From Ruminococcus_C callidus (lineage in GTDB: Bacteria; Bacillota; Clostridia; Oscillospirales; Ruminococcaceae): a stretch of 64,000 bases of DNA. The translations under genes were made by a program, and so were the position numbers. The notes beneath the pieces were generated by a model. The model made no database searches. It was not told the DNA's origin and saw only the letters and a list, made by a program, of their open reading frames with translations. How positions within the stretch are numbered: the stretch's first letter is position 1; every line of letters starts with the position of its first letter. The DNA lies in contig NZ_CP186925.1 in the NCBI RefSeq assembly GCF_049562855.1, positions 1,984,001-2,048,000 on the forward strand, written 5' to 3'. This document shows positions 52,453 to 60,878 of the stretch, in pieces.

Positions 52453-52481
52453 ACTATACCACATTTTTCGCAGATTGGCAA
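52453..52481 (-). promoter_or_regulatory. Promoter of the riboswitch-controlled operon
   Basis: On the minus strand -35 TTGCCA (52481-52476) and -10 TATAGT (52458-52453) are separated by 17 bp. The predicted start is about 52446, where the aptamer begins. Confidence 0.75.
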
Positions 52482-52498
52482 GTCTTTTTGCAAAAAAA

Positions 52499-52529
52499 GC
52501 AGTCCTGTACGCATATCATACAGGACTGC
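52499..52529 (-). terminator. Terminator after the esterase/membrane protein pair
   Basis: GCAGTCCTGTA and TACAGGACTGC pair over 11 bp with a 9-nt loop. On the minus strand a T7 run follows. Confidence 0.85.
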
Positions 52530-52531
52530 CT

Positions 52532-53155
52532 TTACTCTGCTCCTAATGCTCGCAAATGCATCATCAGTGCTTCGAAATTTGTTGTTTTTTTGGAAATCTT
52601 TTCCCGATAACGGTCAAAATACACGATCACTTCCTGCTCCCGCTGCCGGATTCGCCGCACCTCTGTCACCGGCGTGACGTGAAACAGCGGTTCGGAAACG
52701 GTACCCTCTATCAGACTGACCAGCATTCGCGGGTCGTGCAGTATCTCCAATGCACGTTCCTGTATCTGAAACACGCTGGAAACTCTACGGGGAGAACTGT
52801 ACCTTCCGGCAGATGGTACCTTTGCCGTCACCACGTACAGTTTTTCCCCATTGTACACCCAGGCTGTAAACTGTCTGCGGACTTTTCGGGAAAGCAGGAA
52901 TCCTGCCACACTCAGATAGATCACTGCCGCAACAAATACCAGAAACACGATGAGTGCCCATTGTTCCGTTTCCGGAGAAGTCACCTTGCGGACTGCATCA
53001 CGGTTCCGTGCAGAATCTGCCCCGATGCAGAGAAACAGCTTGACCATGACGACCGCCAGGGCGGCAAAGACGATCAAAACATGCCCCAGCATTTTTCCGG
53101 CAATCTTGTTACGGTCTGCCTGCGGCGGCTGGTAAATCTCAAAAACTTCCAACAT
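52532..53155 (-). CDS. Hypothetical membrane protein
   Basis: 207 residues from ATG 53155, which overlaps the stop of the esterase gene (TGATG); GGAGG seven bases upstream supports this start over the ORF's earlier Met codons. Two membrane segments (about 22-42 and 63-88) are followed by a soluble domain of about 110 residues with YNGEKLYVVTAKVPSAGRYSS and an Arg-rich REQEVIVYFDRYREK. I do not recognise the family. The domain resembles a PH-like fold of small membrane proteins, but this is uncertain. Confidence 0.6.
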   Translation of the reverse strand: MLEVFEIYQPPQADRNKIAGKMLGHVLIVFAALAVVMVKLFLCIGADSARNRDAVRKVTSPETEQWALIVFLVFVAAVIYLSVAGFLLSRKVRRQFTAWVYNGEKLYVVTAKVPSAGRYSSPRRVSSVFQIQERALEILHDPRMLVSLIEGTVSEPLFHVTPVTEVRRIRQREQEVIVYFDRYREKISKKTTNFEALMMHLRALGAE

Positions 53156-53847
53156 CAGCATTCCTCCACTTGTTTTATGCACCACAGAAAGCCTTTCGCT
53201 GTGCGTGCTGCGTTTTCCTGAAAATGATTGCCGGTATTCCATTCCAGCACTGTATCCACGCCGCCCTGCCGGAGCAGTTCTTCCTGTTCTGTTATGCGTT
53301 CTTTTACCGTTCGCAGCAGCGGGTTTCTGGTTTTGTGTTCTTTGGTTCCAAGACTAAGGTAGATGTGCGGTGTCTTAGGACGATACAATGCGGCATATTC
53401 TGCCCACCCGTCTATCCAAACTGAGGGGGAACAAGCTGCCACTGCCGCAAAGACATCGGTCTGGTACGCTGCCCACAAGCTGAACAATCCCGCCAGAGAG
53501 TAGCCGCCCAAAATATACGGTATATTTTCCGGCAGATGCAGCTGAGATCGCAGTGCCGGCAGCAGCTTTTCCAGAATCCACTGCAAGGTTGCACCGGCAC
53601 CGCTGCCAAACGATTCTTCTCCGAATGCCTGTCTTGCATGCCACGGAGAAAGTTCCTGATCCCAGTCTGCGATCGGAAACGACACAAACAATGCCTCACA
53701 TGAGGCATGCTGTAAGATCTGTCCGGCTTCCTCTGTCAGATGTGCCTGCTCATGTTCCCCTGTGGGCTGGATCAGCACACAGACAGGCGAATCTGCGGCG
53801 GCGATCCGGCAGATTTTTCCGGCAATTTCAATGGTTTCCCACGTCAT
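53155..53847 (-). CDS. Alpha/beta-hydrolase esterase
   Basis: 230 residues. The nucleophile elbow is ILGGYSLAGLFSLWAAY (Ser in GYSLAG), His lies in WNTGNHFQENAARTAKGF near the C-terminus, and the acid is probably in the strand before it. The family includes Fes- and putative esterase-type enzymes that work on acyl or ferric-siderophore esters, but no such substrate is indicated here. The next gene on the same strand is coupled by a TGATG overlap. Confidence 0.8.
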   Translation of the reverse strand: MTWETIEIAGKICRIAAADSPVCVLIQPTGEHEQAHLTEEAGQILQHASCEALFVSFPIADWDQELSPWHARQAFGEESFGSGAGATLQWILEKLLPALRSQLHLPENIPYILGGYSLAGLFSLWAAYQTDVFAAVAACSPSVWIDGWAEYAALYRPKTPHIYLSLGTKEHKTRNPLLRTVKERITEQEELLRQGGVDTVLEWNTGNHFQENAARTAKGFLWCIKQVEEC

Positions 53848-53930
53848 ATGAACTCCTCCTGTTCCATTTTTTCTATTATAGCATATCTTTGCAAAAGTTG
53901 CAATGCTATTTCAGCTATCTGTATGATATT

Positions 53931-53971
53931 CTGAGGCAATACCGCACAAAGATTGTGCGGTATTGCCTCAG
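53931..53971. repeat. Palindromic repeat, copy 5 (minimal form)
   Basis: Arms CTGAGGCAATACCGCACAA (53931-53949) and its perfect complement (53953-53971), with a 3-nt loop. It lies between the esterase gene and the copper operon. Confidence 0.9.
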
Positions 53972-54029
53972 AATTTCTGCAACAATATAGGAAACAAATT
54001 TGCAACAAAACTTTTGCACCTTCCCCGCC

Positions 54030-54078
54030 TTGACAAATACCCCTTAGGGGTATATAATACTGGTAGGGGGTATATCCC
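54030..54078 (+). promoter_or_regulatory. CsoR-type copper promoter and operator
   Basis: -35 TTGACA (54030-54035), 17-bp spacer and -10 TATAAT (54053-54058) are a consensus promoter. The spacer contains the palindrome TACCCCTTAGGGGTA (54038-54052), a typical CsoR operator. A second GGGG-TATA-TCCCC palindrome lies at 54067-54078. Bound CsoR would cover the promoter, and copper would release it. Confidence 0.88.
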
Positions 54079-54114
54079 CGATACACCGCAAATACAGAAA
54101 GGAGCCTATCCGCT

Positions 54115-54429
54115 ATGGAACATACAGAAAAACAGGGATGTCCCTGTTGTCACAAGACAAAGGAACGCTCGCAGGAGGAATACACCAAACTGATCCACCG
54201 TCTGAACCGCATCGAAGGGCAGATTCGGGGCATTCGGGGCATGGTGGAGAAAAACGCCTATTGTCCGGATATTCTGGTACAGGTCGCCGCCGCCAACGCT
54301 GCCCTGAACGCCTTCAATAAGGAACTGCTTGCCAACCATATCCGCACCTGTGTGGCAGATGATATTCGTGCCGGCAAGGACGAAGTCATCGACGAATTGG
54401 TGATTACACTGCAAAAATTGATGAAGTAG
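54115..54429 (+). CDS. csoR: CsoR-family copper-sensing repressor
   Basis: 104 residues from ATG 54115 (AAGGAG upstream). The helical CsoR fold carries the Cu(I) ligands Cys in NAYCPDIL, and His and Cys in LLANHIRTCVADD. An N-terminal CPCC pair is an extra Cys-rich feature. It lies directly before copA, with the operator above. It is expected to repress csoR-copA until Cu(I) binds. Confidence 0.93.
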   Translation: MEHTEKQGCPCCHKTKERSQEEYTKLIHRLNRIEGQIRGIRGMVEKNAYCPDILVQVAAANAALNAFNKELLANHIRTCVADDIRAGKDEVIDELVITLQKLMK

Positions 54430-54443
54430 GAGGTTTTCAATCA

Positions 54444-56978
54444 ATGGAACAATACAATGTTACGGGCATGAGCTGTGCCGCGTGCAGTGCCCGTGTGGAA
54501 AAAGCGGTTTCCAAGGTGGACGGTGTCACCAGCTGCTCTGTCAGCCTGCTGACCAACTCCATGGGAGTCGAGGGCACAGCTTCTCCGGAAGCAATTATCG
54601 ATGCCGTCCAGAAAGCCGGTTACGGTGCTTCCCGCAAGGGCGGCTCTGACGAAGCAGCGGCTCCGGACAGTGATGCCCTCGCCGACCGCGAAACACCGGT
54701 GCTGAAGCGGCGGCTGATCGCCTCTGTGGGATTTCTGGCAGTGCTCATGTATATCTCTATGGGACATATGATGTGGGGATTTCCCCTGCCCCCGTTCTTC
54801 AACGGCAACCATGTGGCAATGGGTCTGGTACAGATGCTGCTTACCATTATCATCATGGTCATCAACCGGAAATTCTTCGTCAGCGGATTCCAGAGCCTGC
54901 TCCACCGTGCCCCGAATATGGACACACTGGTGGCACTGGGTTCCGGTGCGGCATTCGTATACAGTACCTACGCCCTGTTTGCCATGACAGATGCCCAGGT
55001 CAAGGGCGACATGGACGCAGTGATGAGTTATATGCACGAATTCTACTTTGAATCCGCCGCTATGATTTTGACACTGATTACCGTGGGAAAAATGCTGGAG
55101 GCACACTCCAAGGGCAAAACGACCAATGCTCTGAAAGGGCTGATGAACCTCTCCCCGAAAACCGCCGTGCTGCTCCGGAATGGTGAGGAAGTCACGGTTC
55201 CGGTGGAGCAGGTGCACCGCGGCGAACAGTTTGTTGTCCGCCCCGGCGAGAGCATTCCGGTGGACGGTGTCATTGTCGAGGGCACCAGTGCCGTCAACGA
55301 ATCTGCCCTCACCGGTGAGAGCATTCCGGTGGACAAGGCAGTCGGCGACAATGTTTCAGCTGCCACGATCAACCAGTCCGGTTTTCTCCGGTGTGAAGCC
55401 ACACGTGTGGGAGAAGATACCACGCTTTCCCAGATCATTCGCATGGTCAGCGATGCCGCTGCCACCAAGGCTCCCATTGCCAAGATCGCAGACAAGGTTT
55501 CCGGTGTGTTTGTACCGGCTGTCATTGCCATTGCTGTTGTCACAATTGTGGTATGGCTGCTGGTGGGACAAACTGTGGGATATGCTCTGGCACGGGGCAT
55601 TTCCGTGCTGGTCATCAGTTGCCCCTGTGCACTGGGGCTTGCTACACCAGTTGCCATTATGGTGGGAAACGGTGTCGGAGCCAAGCACGGAATCCTGTTC
55701 AAAACCGCGGTTTCTCTGGAGGAAGCCGGCAAGGTTCAGATCGTAGCACTGGACAAGACCGGTACGATCACCTGCGGCGAACCCCGCGTTACAGATATTC
55801 TCCCTGCGGCAGATGTCACCGAACAGGAACTGCTCTCCGCCGCAACTGCATTGGAGCAGAAAAGCGAACACCCGCTTGCAAAAGCGATCTTACAATATAG
55901 CGAAGAACACCAGATTCCCGCTTCGCCGGTCACTGAATTTCAGGCTCTGGTGGGAAACGGTTTGACAGCAAAGTGGAACGGGCAAGTGCTCTACGGCGGC
56001 AATGCCGGCTGTATCGCCCAGGCGACGACCATTCCGGAGGAAGTACAGCAGCAGGCGGAAATGCTGGCGAAAGCCGGAAAAACACCGCTGTTCTTTGCCC
56101 GCGATAACCAGCTTCTGGGAATCATCGCCGTGGCAGACGTGCTGAAAGAGGAAAGTCCGGAGGCGATTCGCCAGCTGCAAAACATGGGCATTCAGGTGGT
56201 CATGCTCACCGGCGACAATGAACAGACCGCCAGGGCGATCGGAAAACAGGCTGGTGTCGATCATGTCATTGCCGACGTACTGCCGGACGGCAAGGAAGCC
56301 GTCATTCGGAAGCTGTCCGCACTGGGCAAAGTGGCAATGGTCGGCGACGGCATCAACGATGCACCGGCACTGACACGTGCAGACATCGGCATTGCCATTG
56401 GTGCCGGTACCGATGTTGCCATTGATGCAGCAGATGTTGTACTGATGAAAAGTCGGCTGACAGACGTGCCGGCTGCCATTCGTCTGAGCCGTGCGGCACT
56501 GCGGAACATTCACGAAAACCTGTTCTGGGCATTTATCTATAATGTGATCGGCATTCCGCTGGCAGCCGGTGTCTGGATCCCGCTGTTGGGCTGGAAGCTG
56601 AATCCCATGTTCGGAGCCGCTGCCATGAGCCTGTCCAGCTTCTGCGTTGTCACTAATGCTCTGCGGCTGAACCTGTTCCAGCTGAACCGTTCCGACAGGG
56701 ACAAAAAGCTGAAACACGCTGTGGCAGCCATTCAGCTGGAACAGCAGACTGGGGCAACGGGAAAAAACTCCGGCATGCAGGTCACACTGCACATCAAGGG
56801 TATGATGTGCAGTCACTGTGAAGCAACGGTGAAAAAGTGTCTGGAGGCATTTCCGGAAGTGGACGAAGCCGTTGTCAGCCACACCGAGGGAACTGCTGTG
56901 GTATCTCTGAATGCACCGGCAGATCTGGCTGCCCTGAAAAAAGCTGTGACGGAACAAGGGTATAAAGTGTTGAAATAA
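54444..56978 (+). CDS. copA: Copper-exporting P1B-type ATPase CopA
   Basis: 844 residues. The N-terminal HMA domain has GMSCAACSARVEKAV, and then eight membrane segments with the CPCALGLATP metal site and the motifs DKTGTIT, LTGDNEQTA and MVGDGINDAPAL. A second HMA domain with GMMCSHCEATVKKCLEAF is appended at the C-terminus (about 775-844), which is unusual because extra HMA domains are normally N-terminal. The C-terminal HMA could serve as an attached copper chaperone. The gene is 14 bp after csoR. Confidence 0.95.
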   Translation: MEQYNVTGMSCAACSARVEKAVSKVDGVTSCSVSLLTNSMGVEGTASPEAIIDAVQKAGYGASRKGGSDEAAAPDSDALADRETPVLKRRLIASVGFLAVLMYISMGHMMWGFPLPPFFNGNHVAMGLVQMLLTIIIMVINRKFFVSGFQSLLHRAPNMDTLVALGSGAAFVYSTYALFAMTDAQVKGDMDAVMSYMHEFYFESAAMILTLITVGKMLEAHSKGKTTNALKGLMNLSPKTAVLLRNGEEVTVPVEQVHRGEQFVVRPGESIPVDGVIVEGTSAVNESALTGESIPVDKAVGDNVSAATINQSGFLRCEATRVGEDTTLSQIIRMVSDAAATKAPIAKIADKVSGVFVPAVIAIAVVTIVVWLLVGQTVGYALARGISVLVISCPCALGLATPVAIMVGNGVGAKHGILFKTAVSLEEAGKVQIVALDKTGTITCGEPRVTDILPAADVTEQELLSAATALEQKSEHPLAKAILQYSEEHQIPASPVTEFQALVGNGLTAKWNGQVLYGGNAGCIAQATTIPEEVQQQAEMLAKAGKTPLFFARDNQLLGIIAVADVLKEESPEAIRQLQNMGIQVVMLTGDNEQTARAIGKQAGVDHVIADVLPDGKEAVIRKLSALGKVAMVGDGINDAPALTRADIGIAIGAGTDVAIDAADVVLMKSRLTDVPAAIRLSRAALRNIHENLFWAFIYNVIGIPLAAGVWIPLLGWKLNPMFGAAAMSLSSFCVVTNALRLNLFQLNRSDRDKKLKHAVAAIQLEQQTGATGKNSGMQVTLHIKGMMCSHCEATVKKCLEAFPEVDEAVVSHTEGTAVVSLNAPADLAALKKAVTEQGYKVLK

Positions 56979-56981
56979 CGT

Positions 56982-57018
56982 AAGGCAATACCGCACAAAG
57001 CTTGTGCGGTATTGCCTT
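56982..57018. repeat. Palindromic repeat, copy 6
   Basis: Arms AAGGCAATACCGCACAA and TTGTGCGGTATTGCCTT with a 3-nt loop, immediately after the copA stop. It probably also ends copA transcription. Confidence 0.9.
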
Positions 57019-57051
57019 TCATAAAACCTGTCGTAAGAACTTATCGTGCTT

Positions 57052-57453
57052 TTACGCCTTAGCCCCTACGATTGCCTGCATTTCGATTTCCACCAGCTGT
57101 GTGGGACGGTTCAGTTCCTTGATACCGATCCATGTGCAGCAGGGTCTGCTTTCCTTGAAGTACTCGGAATAAGCACGGGTGATCTCGTTGTTGTAGGAAG
57201 ACTTGGTGGCAAAGATGTTCACCTTCACAACTTCTTCGCGGGAAACGCCGTTTTCTTCCAGCAGACCGACCAGCTTGTTAAAGATGTACTTTGCCTGTTC
57301 GTAGGGATCACCCTCACCGTAAACCGTGCCCTCCGGTGTCACCGATGTGGTACCGGAAACGTACACGAACGGACCAGCTTTCACGATACGGGAATAGCCT
57401 GCCACGTTCTCATAAGCGGAGCCGCCCTTGATGTTCACTCTCTCAAAATCCAT
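57052..57453 (-). CDS. RidA-family enamine/imine deaminase
   Basis: 133 residues from ATG 57453 (AAGGAGG upstream); the upstream extension is unlikely. It has the RidA-type trimer core with GPFVYVSGTTSVTPEGTVYG and a conserved Arg in ESRPCCTWIGIKELNRP. RidA enzymes hydrolyse reactive 2-aminoacrylate-type intermediates released by PLP enzymes. It is a single gene on the minus strand between copA and the ABC fusion. Its likely promoter has an extended -10 TGGTACAAT. Confidence 0.88.
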   Translation of the reverse strand: MDFERVNIKGGSAYENVAGYSRIVKAGPFVYVSGTTSVTPEGTVYGEGDPYEQAKYIFNKLVGLLEENGVSREEVVKVNIFATKSSYNNEITRAYSEYFKESRPCCTWIGIKELNRPTQLVEIEMQAIVGAKA

Positions 57454-57610
57454 TGCAATTTCCTCCTTGCCGGAAACTTTCCGAAACACGCCGTTTTGCG
57501 GTTTCACCAGTTCCTTTGATGCTTCTATTGTACCACGGTTTTTTCCGAAATAATTGAACAATTCGGACTTTGCGGCAGATGCGGAAAAAGAAATGACAGC
57601 TGGCAGCAGA

Positions 57611-57639
57611 TTGACATTTTTCCAGTAATATGTTACAAT
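57611..57639 (+). promoter_or_regulatory. Promoter of the ABC fusion gene
   Basis: -35 TTGACA (57611-57616), 17-bp spacer and -10 TACAAT (57634-57639). The transcript leader of about 110 bp contains palindromic repeat copy 7. Confidence 0.75.
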
Positions 57640-57663
57640 GTAGGCATCAACCGCAATTTTCTA

Positions 57664-57712
57664 AAGGCAGCACCGTGCAAAGTTGCCAGACGCTCTTTGT
57701 GCGGTATTGCCT
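57664..57712. repeat. Palindromic repeat, copy 7, in the ABC gene leader
   Basis: A degenerate left arm AAGGCAGCACCGTGCAAAG and right arm CTTTGTGCGGTATTGCCT enclose TTGCCAGACG. It lies between the promoter at 57611-57639 and the start at 57756, so it will fold in the mRNA leader. Confidence 0.8.
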
Positions 57713-57755
57713 CAAGGGAACTTTCCCTGCAACCAAAGGAGGAAAAAGCACCTTT

Positions 57756-60700
57756 ATGCTGGAATTAAAAGGAATCAAAAAAGACTATCTCGCCGGAGAA
57801 AACACCGTCCATGCTCTGAAAGGCATTGACCTGCGATTCCGACGGAACGAATTCGTTTCCATTCTGGGACCGTCCGGCTGCGGCAAGACTACCATGCTGA
57901 ACATTATCGGCGGGCTGGATCAGTACACCGAGGGCGACCTCATTATCAACGGACGCTCCACCAAGGATTTCAAAGACCGCGACTGGGACACCTATCGAAA
58001 TCACTCGATCGGCTTCGTGTTCCAGAGTTATAACCTGATCCCCCACCAGACTGTGCTGCAAAACGTGGAACTGGCTCTGACGCTGTCCGGTGTGTCCAAG
58101 GCAGAACGCCGGAAGCGTGCCAAAAAAGCGTTGGAAGATGTGGGGCTGGGCAACCAGCTTTCCAAAAAGCCCAGTGAGATGTCCGGCGGACAGATGCAGC
58201 GTGTGGCAATCGCACGGGCACTGGTCAACAATCCGGACATCATTCTGGCGGACGAGCCTACCGGTGCTCTGGATACAGAAACCAGCATTCAGGTCATGGA
58301 GATCCTCAAGGAGATCTCCAGGGATCGCCTGATCGTCATGGTCACACACAATCCGGAACTGGCAGAGCAGTATTCCTCCCGCATCATTCGTGTCCTGGAC
58401 GGTAAGCTGACTGACGACTCCAGACCGCTGACGGAGGAAGAATACCAGCGGGAATTACAGGCAGACAAGGCGGAAAACGAAAACGGCAAAAAGCTGAAAA
58501 AGCCCTCTATGTCTTTCGGCACTTCATTCTCCCTGTCCCTGAAAAACCTGTTCACCAAAAAGGGCAGAACCATGCTGACTTCTTTCGCAGGAAGCATCGG
58601 CATCATTGGCATTGCACTGGTGCTCTCTATTTCGCAGGGCTTCAACACCTATATCAACACCATTCAGGAAGAAACCCTGTCCTCTTATCCCCTGACGATT
58701 CAGAAAACCAACACCGACCTGAGTGCCCTGATGGAAACCTTTATGGGCTATGCCACCTCGGACAGCACCCACAGCAATGATGCGGTGTACAAGAAGTCGG
58801 CGATCTACGATATGATGGACGCTCTGAACAACATGGAAACTTCCGAAAACGACCTGAAAAGCTTCAAGTCCTATATTGAATCGAAACGGAAAGACAGCGA
58901 AAGCAACCTGCACAGGGCAGTCAACGGCGTACAGTATTCCTACGATCTGGACATGCTGATCTACACCAAAAATGTGGACGGCACCATTATCCACTCCGAC
59001 ACCGAAGAACTGATGCAGGAAATGGTACTGGAACACATGGGCATTGATATGCAGGCAATGACCGATGCCAGCACTTCCATGTTCGGCGAAGACGCTACCT
59101 CGATGATGTCCATGGGTATGGGCGGTTCGTCCATGAATCTGTGGCAGGAACTTCTCCCCGGCGACAACGGCAAGCCCATCAACGACCTGCTGAAAAAGCA
59201 GTACGATGTGGTCTACGGCTCATGGCCGAACAGCTACGACGAGATCGTACTGGTGCTGGACGAAAACAACGAACTGGACGACATGACATTATACGCCCTC
59301 GGTCTGGAACCGAAAGAAGATGTGGACAGCATCATGGAAGCGGCAGTGAATGGCAAGGAACTGCAAAAGGACAACAAAAGCTGGTCCTATGCCGACATTT
59401 GCAGCATGGACTTCCGCACGATCCTGAATTCCGACTGCTACCGCTATGACGAAAGCACAGGGCTGTACACCGACCTGCGGGACACCGAAGCCGGCTTGCA
59501 GTACCTCTACGACAACGGTCTGAAATTAAAAGTGACTGGCATTATCCGCCCCAATGAAGATACCACCGCTCCGATGCTGTCCGGCTCCATTGCCTATACC
59601 AGCGACCTGACCAAGTATATCATTGAACACAGCAAGGAATCCGATGCGATCACTGCCCAGAAGGACAGTAAGAACACCGATATTTTCACCGGCCTGCCGT
59701 TCAAGGATACCTCCGGCAGCACCTCTGATGCGGACAAGCAGACTGCCTTTCTGGAATATCTGAACGAACTGGACGACGGCGGAAAAGCACAGGCATATGT
59801 ACAGATAATGAGCATTCCCACCGAGGAACAGCTGAACGATTCCGTACAGCAGGCAATGCAGGGCATGAGCCGCAGCGATATGGAAGCGGCAATGCTGCAG
59901 GGCATGACACAGCAGATGAGCATGAGCGAAAGCGATGTGCAGTCCTACCTGGAATCCATGAGTGACGACGAAATCACCGACACATTCACCCAGATGATGC
60001 AGCAGCAAGTCAAGGCACAGTATGCCCAGCAGGTACAGCAGAAAATGGCTGCCATGCAGCCGGCAGAACTGGTAGGAGCTTTGAACCAGCTGCTCCCCAC
60101 CCTGACCACGGAACAGTGTGCGAATTACTATGACGAAATGATGCAGTTCTCCGATTCCACCTATGAGGACAACCTGAAAGCACTGGGGGATATTGATCTG
60201 GACGACCCTGCATCGATCAATCTCTATGCAGCAACCTTTGAGGACAAGGATGTGATCGAAGATGCCATTGCAGACTACAACGAGGGCAAGGACGAAATGG
60301 CACAGATCCAGTATACCGACTATGTGGGGCTGATGATGTCCTCTGTGACGAAGATCATCAACACCATTACCTATGTGCTGATCGCATTTGTTGCCATTTC
60401 GCTGATCGTTTCCTCCATTATGATCGGCGTTATCACGTTGATCTCTGTACAGGAACGCACCAAGGAAATCGGTATTCTCCGTGCAATCGGTGCCTCGAAG
60501 CGAGATGTTTCCAGCATGTTCAATGCAGAAACCATTATCATTGGATTTACCTCTGGTTTGCTGGGCATCGTGGTCACATATCTGCTCTGCATTCCGATCA
60601 ACCTGCTGGTACACCACCTCACCGGCATTCAGAATCTGAGTGCGGTTCTCCCCGTTCCGGCGGCGATCATTCTGATTGCGATCAGCGTTCTGCTGACATT

Positions 60701-60770
60701 GATTGCCGGATTTATCCCGTCCAAGAGTGCGGCAAAGAAAGACCCTGTTGTGGCACTGCGTTCGGAATAA
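57756..60770 (+). CDS. MacB-like ABC transporter, ATPase fused to FtsX permease
   Basis: 1004 residues from ATG 57756 (AAAGGAGG upstream at a long spacing of 13 bp). Residues 1-230 are the ATPase with GPSGCGKTTML, MSGGQMQRVAIARA and ILADEPTGALDT. Residues about 280-1004 are an FtsX permease: one membrane segment (about 268-292), a large outer domain of about 560 residues, and three C-terminal segments (about 855-885, 920-950 and 965-990). The outer domain has a Met- and Gln-rich helical part (SRSDMEAAMLQGMTQQM and neighbours). The fusion is like MacB but with an unusually long outer region. The substrate is unknown. Confidence 0.88.
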   Translation: MLELKGIKKDYLAGENTVHALKGIDLRFRRNEFVSILGPSGCGKTTMLNIIGGLDQYTEGDLIINGRSTKDFKDRDWDTYRNHSIGFVFQSYNLIPHQTVLQNVELALTLSGVSKAERRKRAKKALEDVGLGNQLSKKPSEMSGGQMQRVAIARALVNNPDIILADEPTGALDTETSIQVMEILKEISRDRLIVMVTHNPELAEQYSSRIIRVLDGKLTDDSRPLTEEEYQRELQADKAENENGKKLKKPSMSFGTSFSLSLKNLFTKKGRTMLTSFAGSIGIIGIALVLSISQGFNTYINTIQEETLSSYPLTIQKTNTDLSALMETFMGYATSDSTHSNDAVYKKSAIYDMMDALNNMETSENDLKSFKSYIESKRKDSESNLHRAVNGVQYSYDLDMLIYTKNVDGTIIHSDTEELMQEMVLEHMGIDMQAMTDASTSMFGEDATSMMSMGMGGSSMNLWQELLPGDNGKPINDLLKKQYDVVYGSWPNSYDEIVLVLDENNELDDMTLYALGLEPKEDVDSIMEAAVNGKELQKDNKSWSYADICSMDFRTILNSDCYRYDESTGLYTDLRDTEAGLQYLYDNGLKLKVTGIIRPNEDTTAPMLSGSIAYTSDLTKYIIEHSKESDAITAQKDSKNTDIFTGLPFKDTSGSTSDADKQTAFLEYLNELDDGGKAQAYVQIMSIPTEEQLNDSVQQAMQGMSRSDMEAAMLQGMTQQMSMSESDVQSYLESMSDDEITDTFTQMMQQQVKAQYAQQVQQKMAAMQPAELVGALNQLLPTLTTEQCANYYDEMMQFSDSTYEDNLKALGDIDLDDPASINLYAATFEDKDVIEDAIADYNEGKDEMAQIQYTDYVGLMMSSVTKIINTITYVLIAFVAISLIVSSIMIGVITLISVQERTKEIGILRAIGASKRDVSSMFNAETIIIGFTSGLLGIVVTYLLCIPINLLVHHLTGIQNLSAVLPVPAAIILIAISVLLTLIAGFIPSKSAAKKDPVVALRSE

Positions 60771-60773
60771 TTC

Positions 60774-60793
60774 GAGGCAATACCACACAAATT
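60774..60793. repeat. Half copy of the palindromic repeat
   Basis: GAGGCAATACCACACAAATT just after the ABC fusion stop matches one arm of the repeat family. The partner arm is missing. Confidence 0.6.
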
Positions 60794-60805
60794 ATAACAC
60801 CATAA

Positions 60806-60854
60806 GTAAAAAGCCATACCGCAGAGCGTTTATTCTCTGGGATATGGCTTTTTG
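60806..60854. terminator. Bidirectional terminator between the ABC fusion and hcp
   Basis: AAAAAGCCATACCGCAGA pairs with TCTCTGGGATATGGCTTTTT with small mismatches, with A and T tracts at the two ends. It serves the convergent ABC and hcp operons. Confidence 0.8.
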
Positions 60855-60878
60855 GTTTTCTCTATATCGCAAGCTGCG

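Noticed and set aside
33469..60793. Dispersed palindromes as a CRISPR array
   Set aside because: Copies are kilobases apart, vary from 37 to 175 bp, and no cas genes or regular spacers are present.
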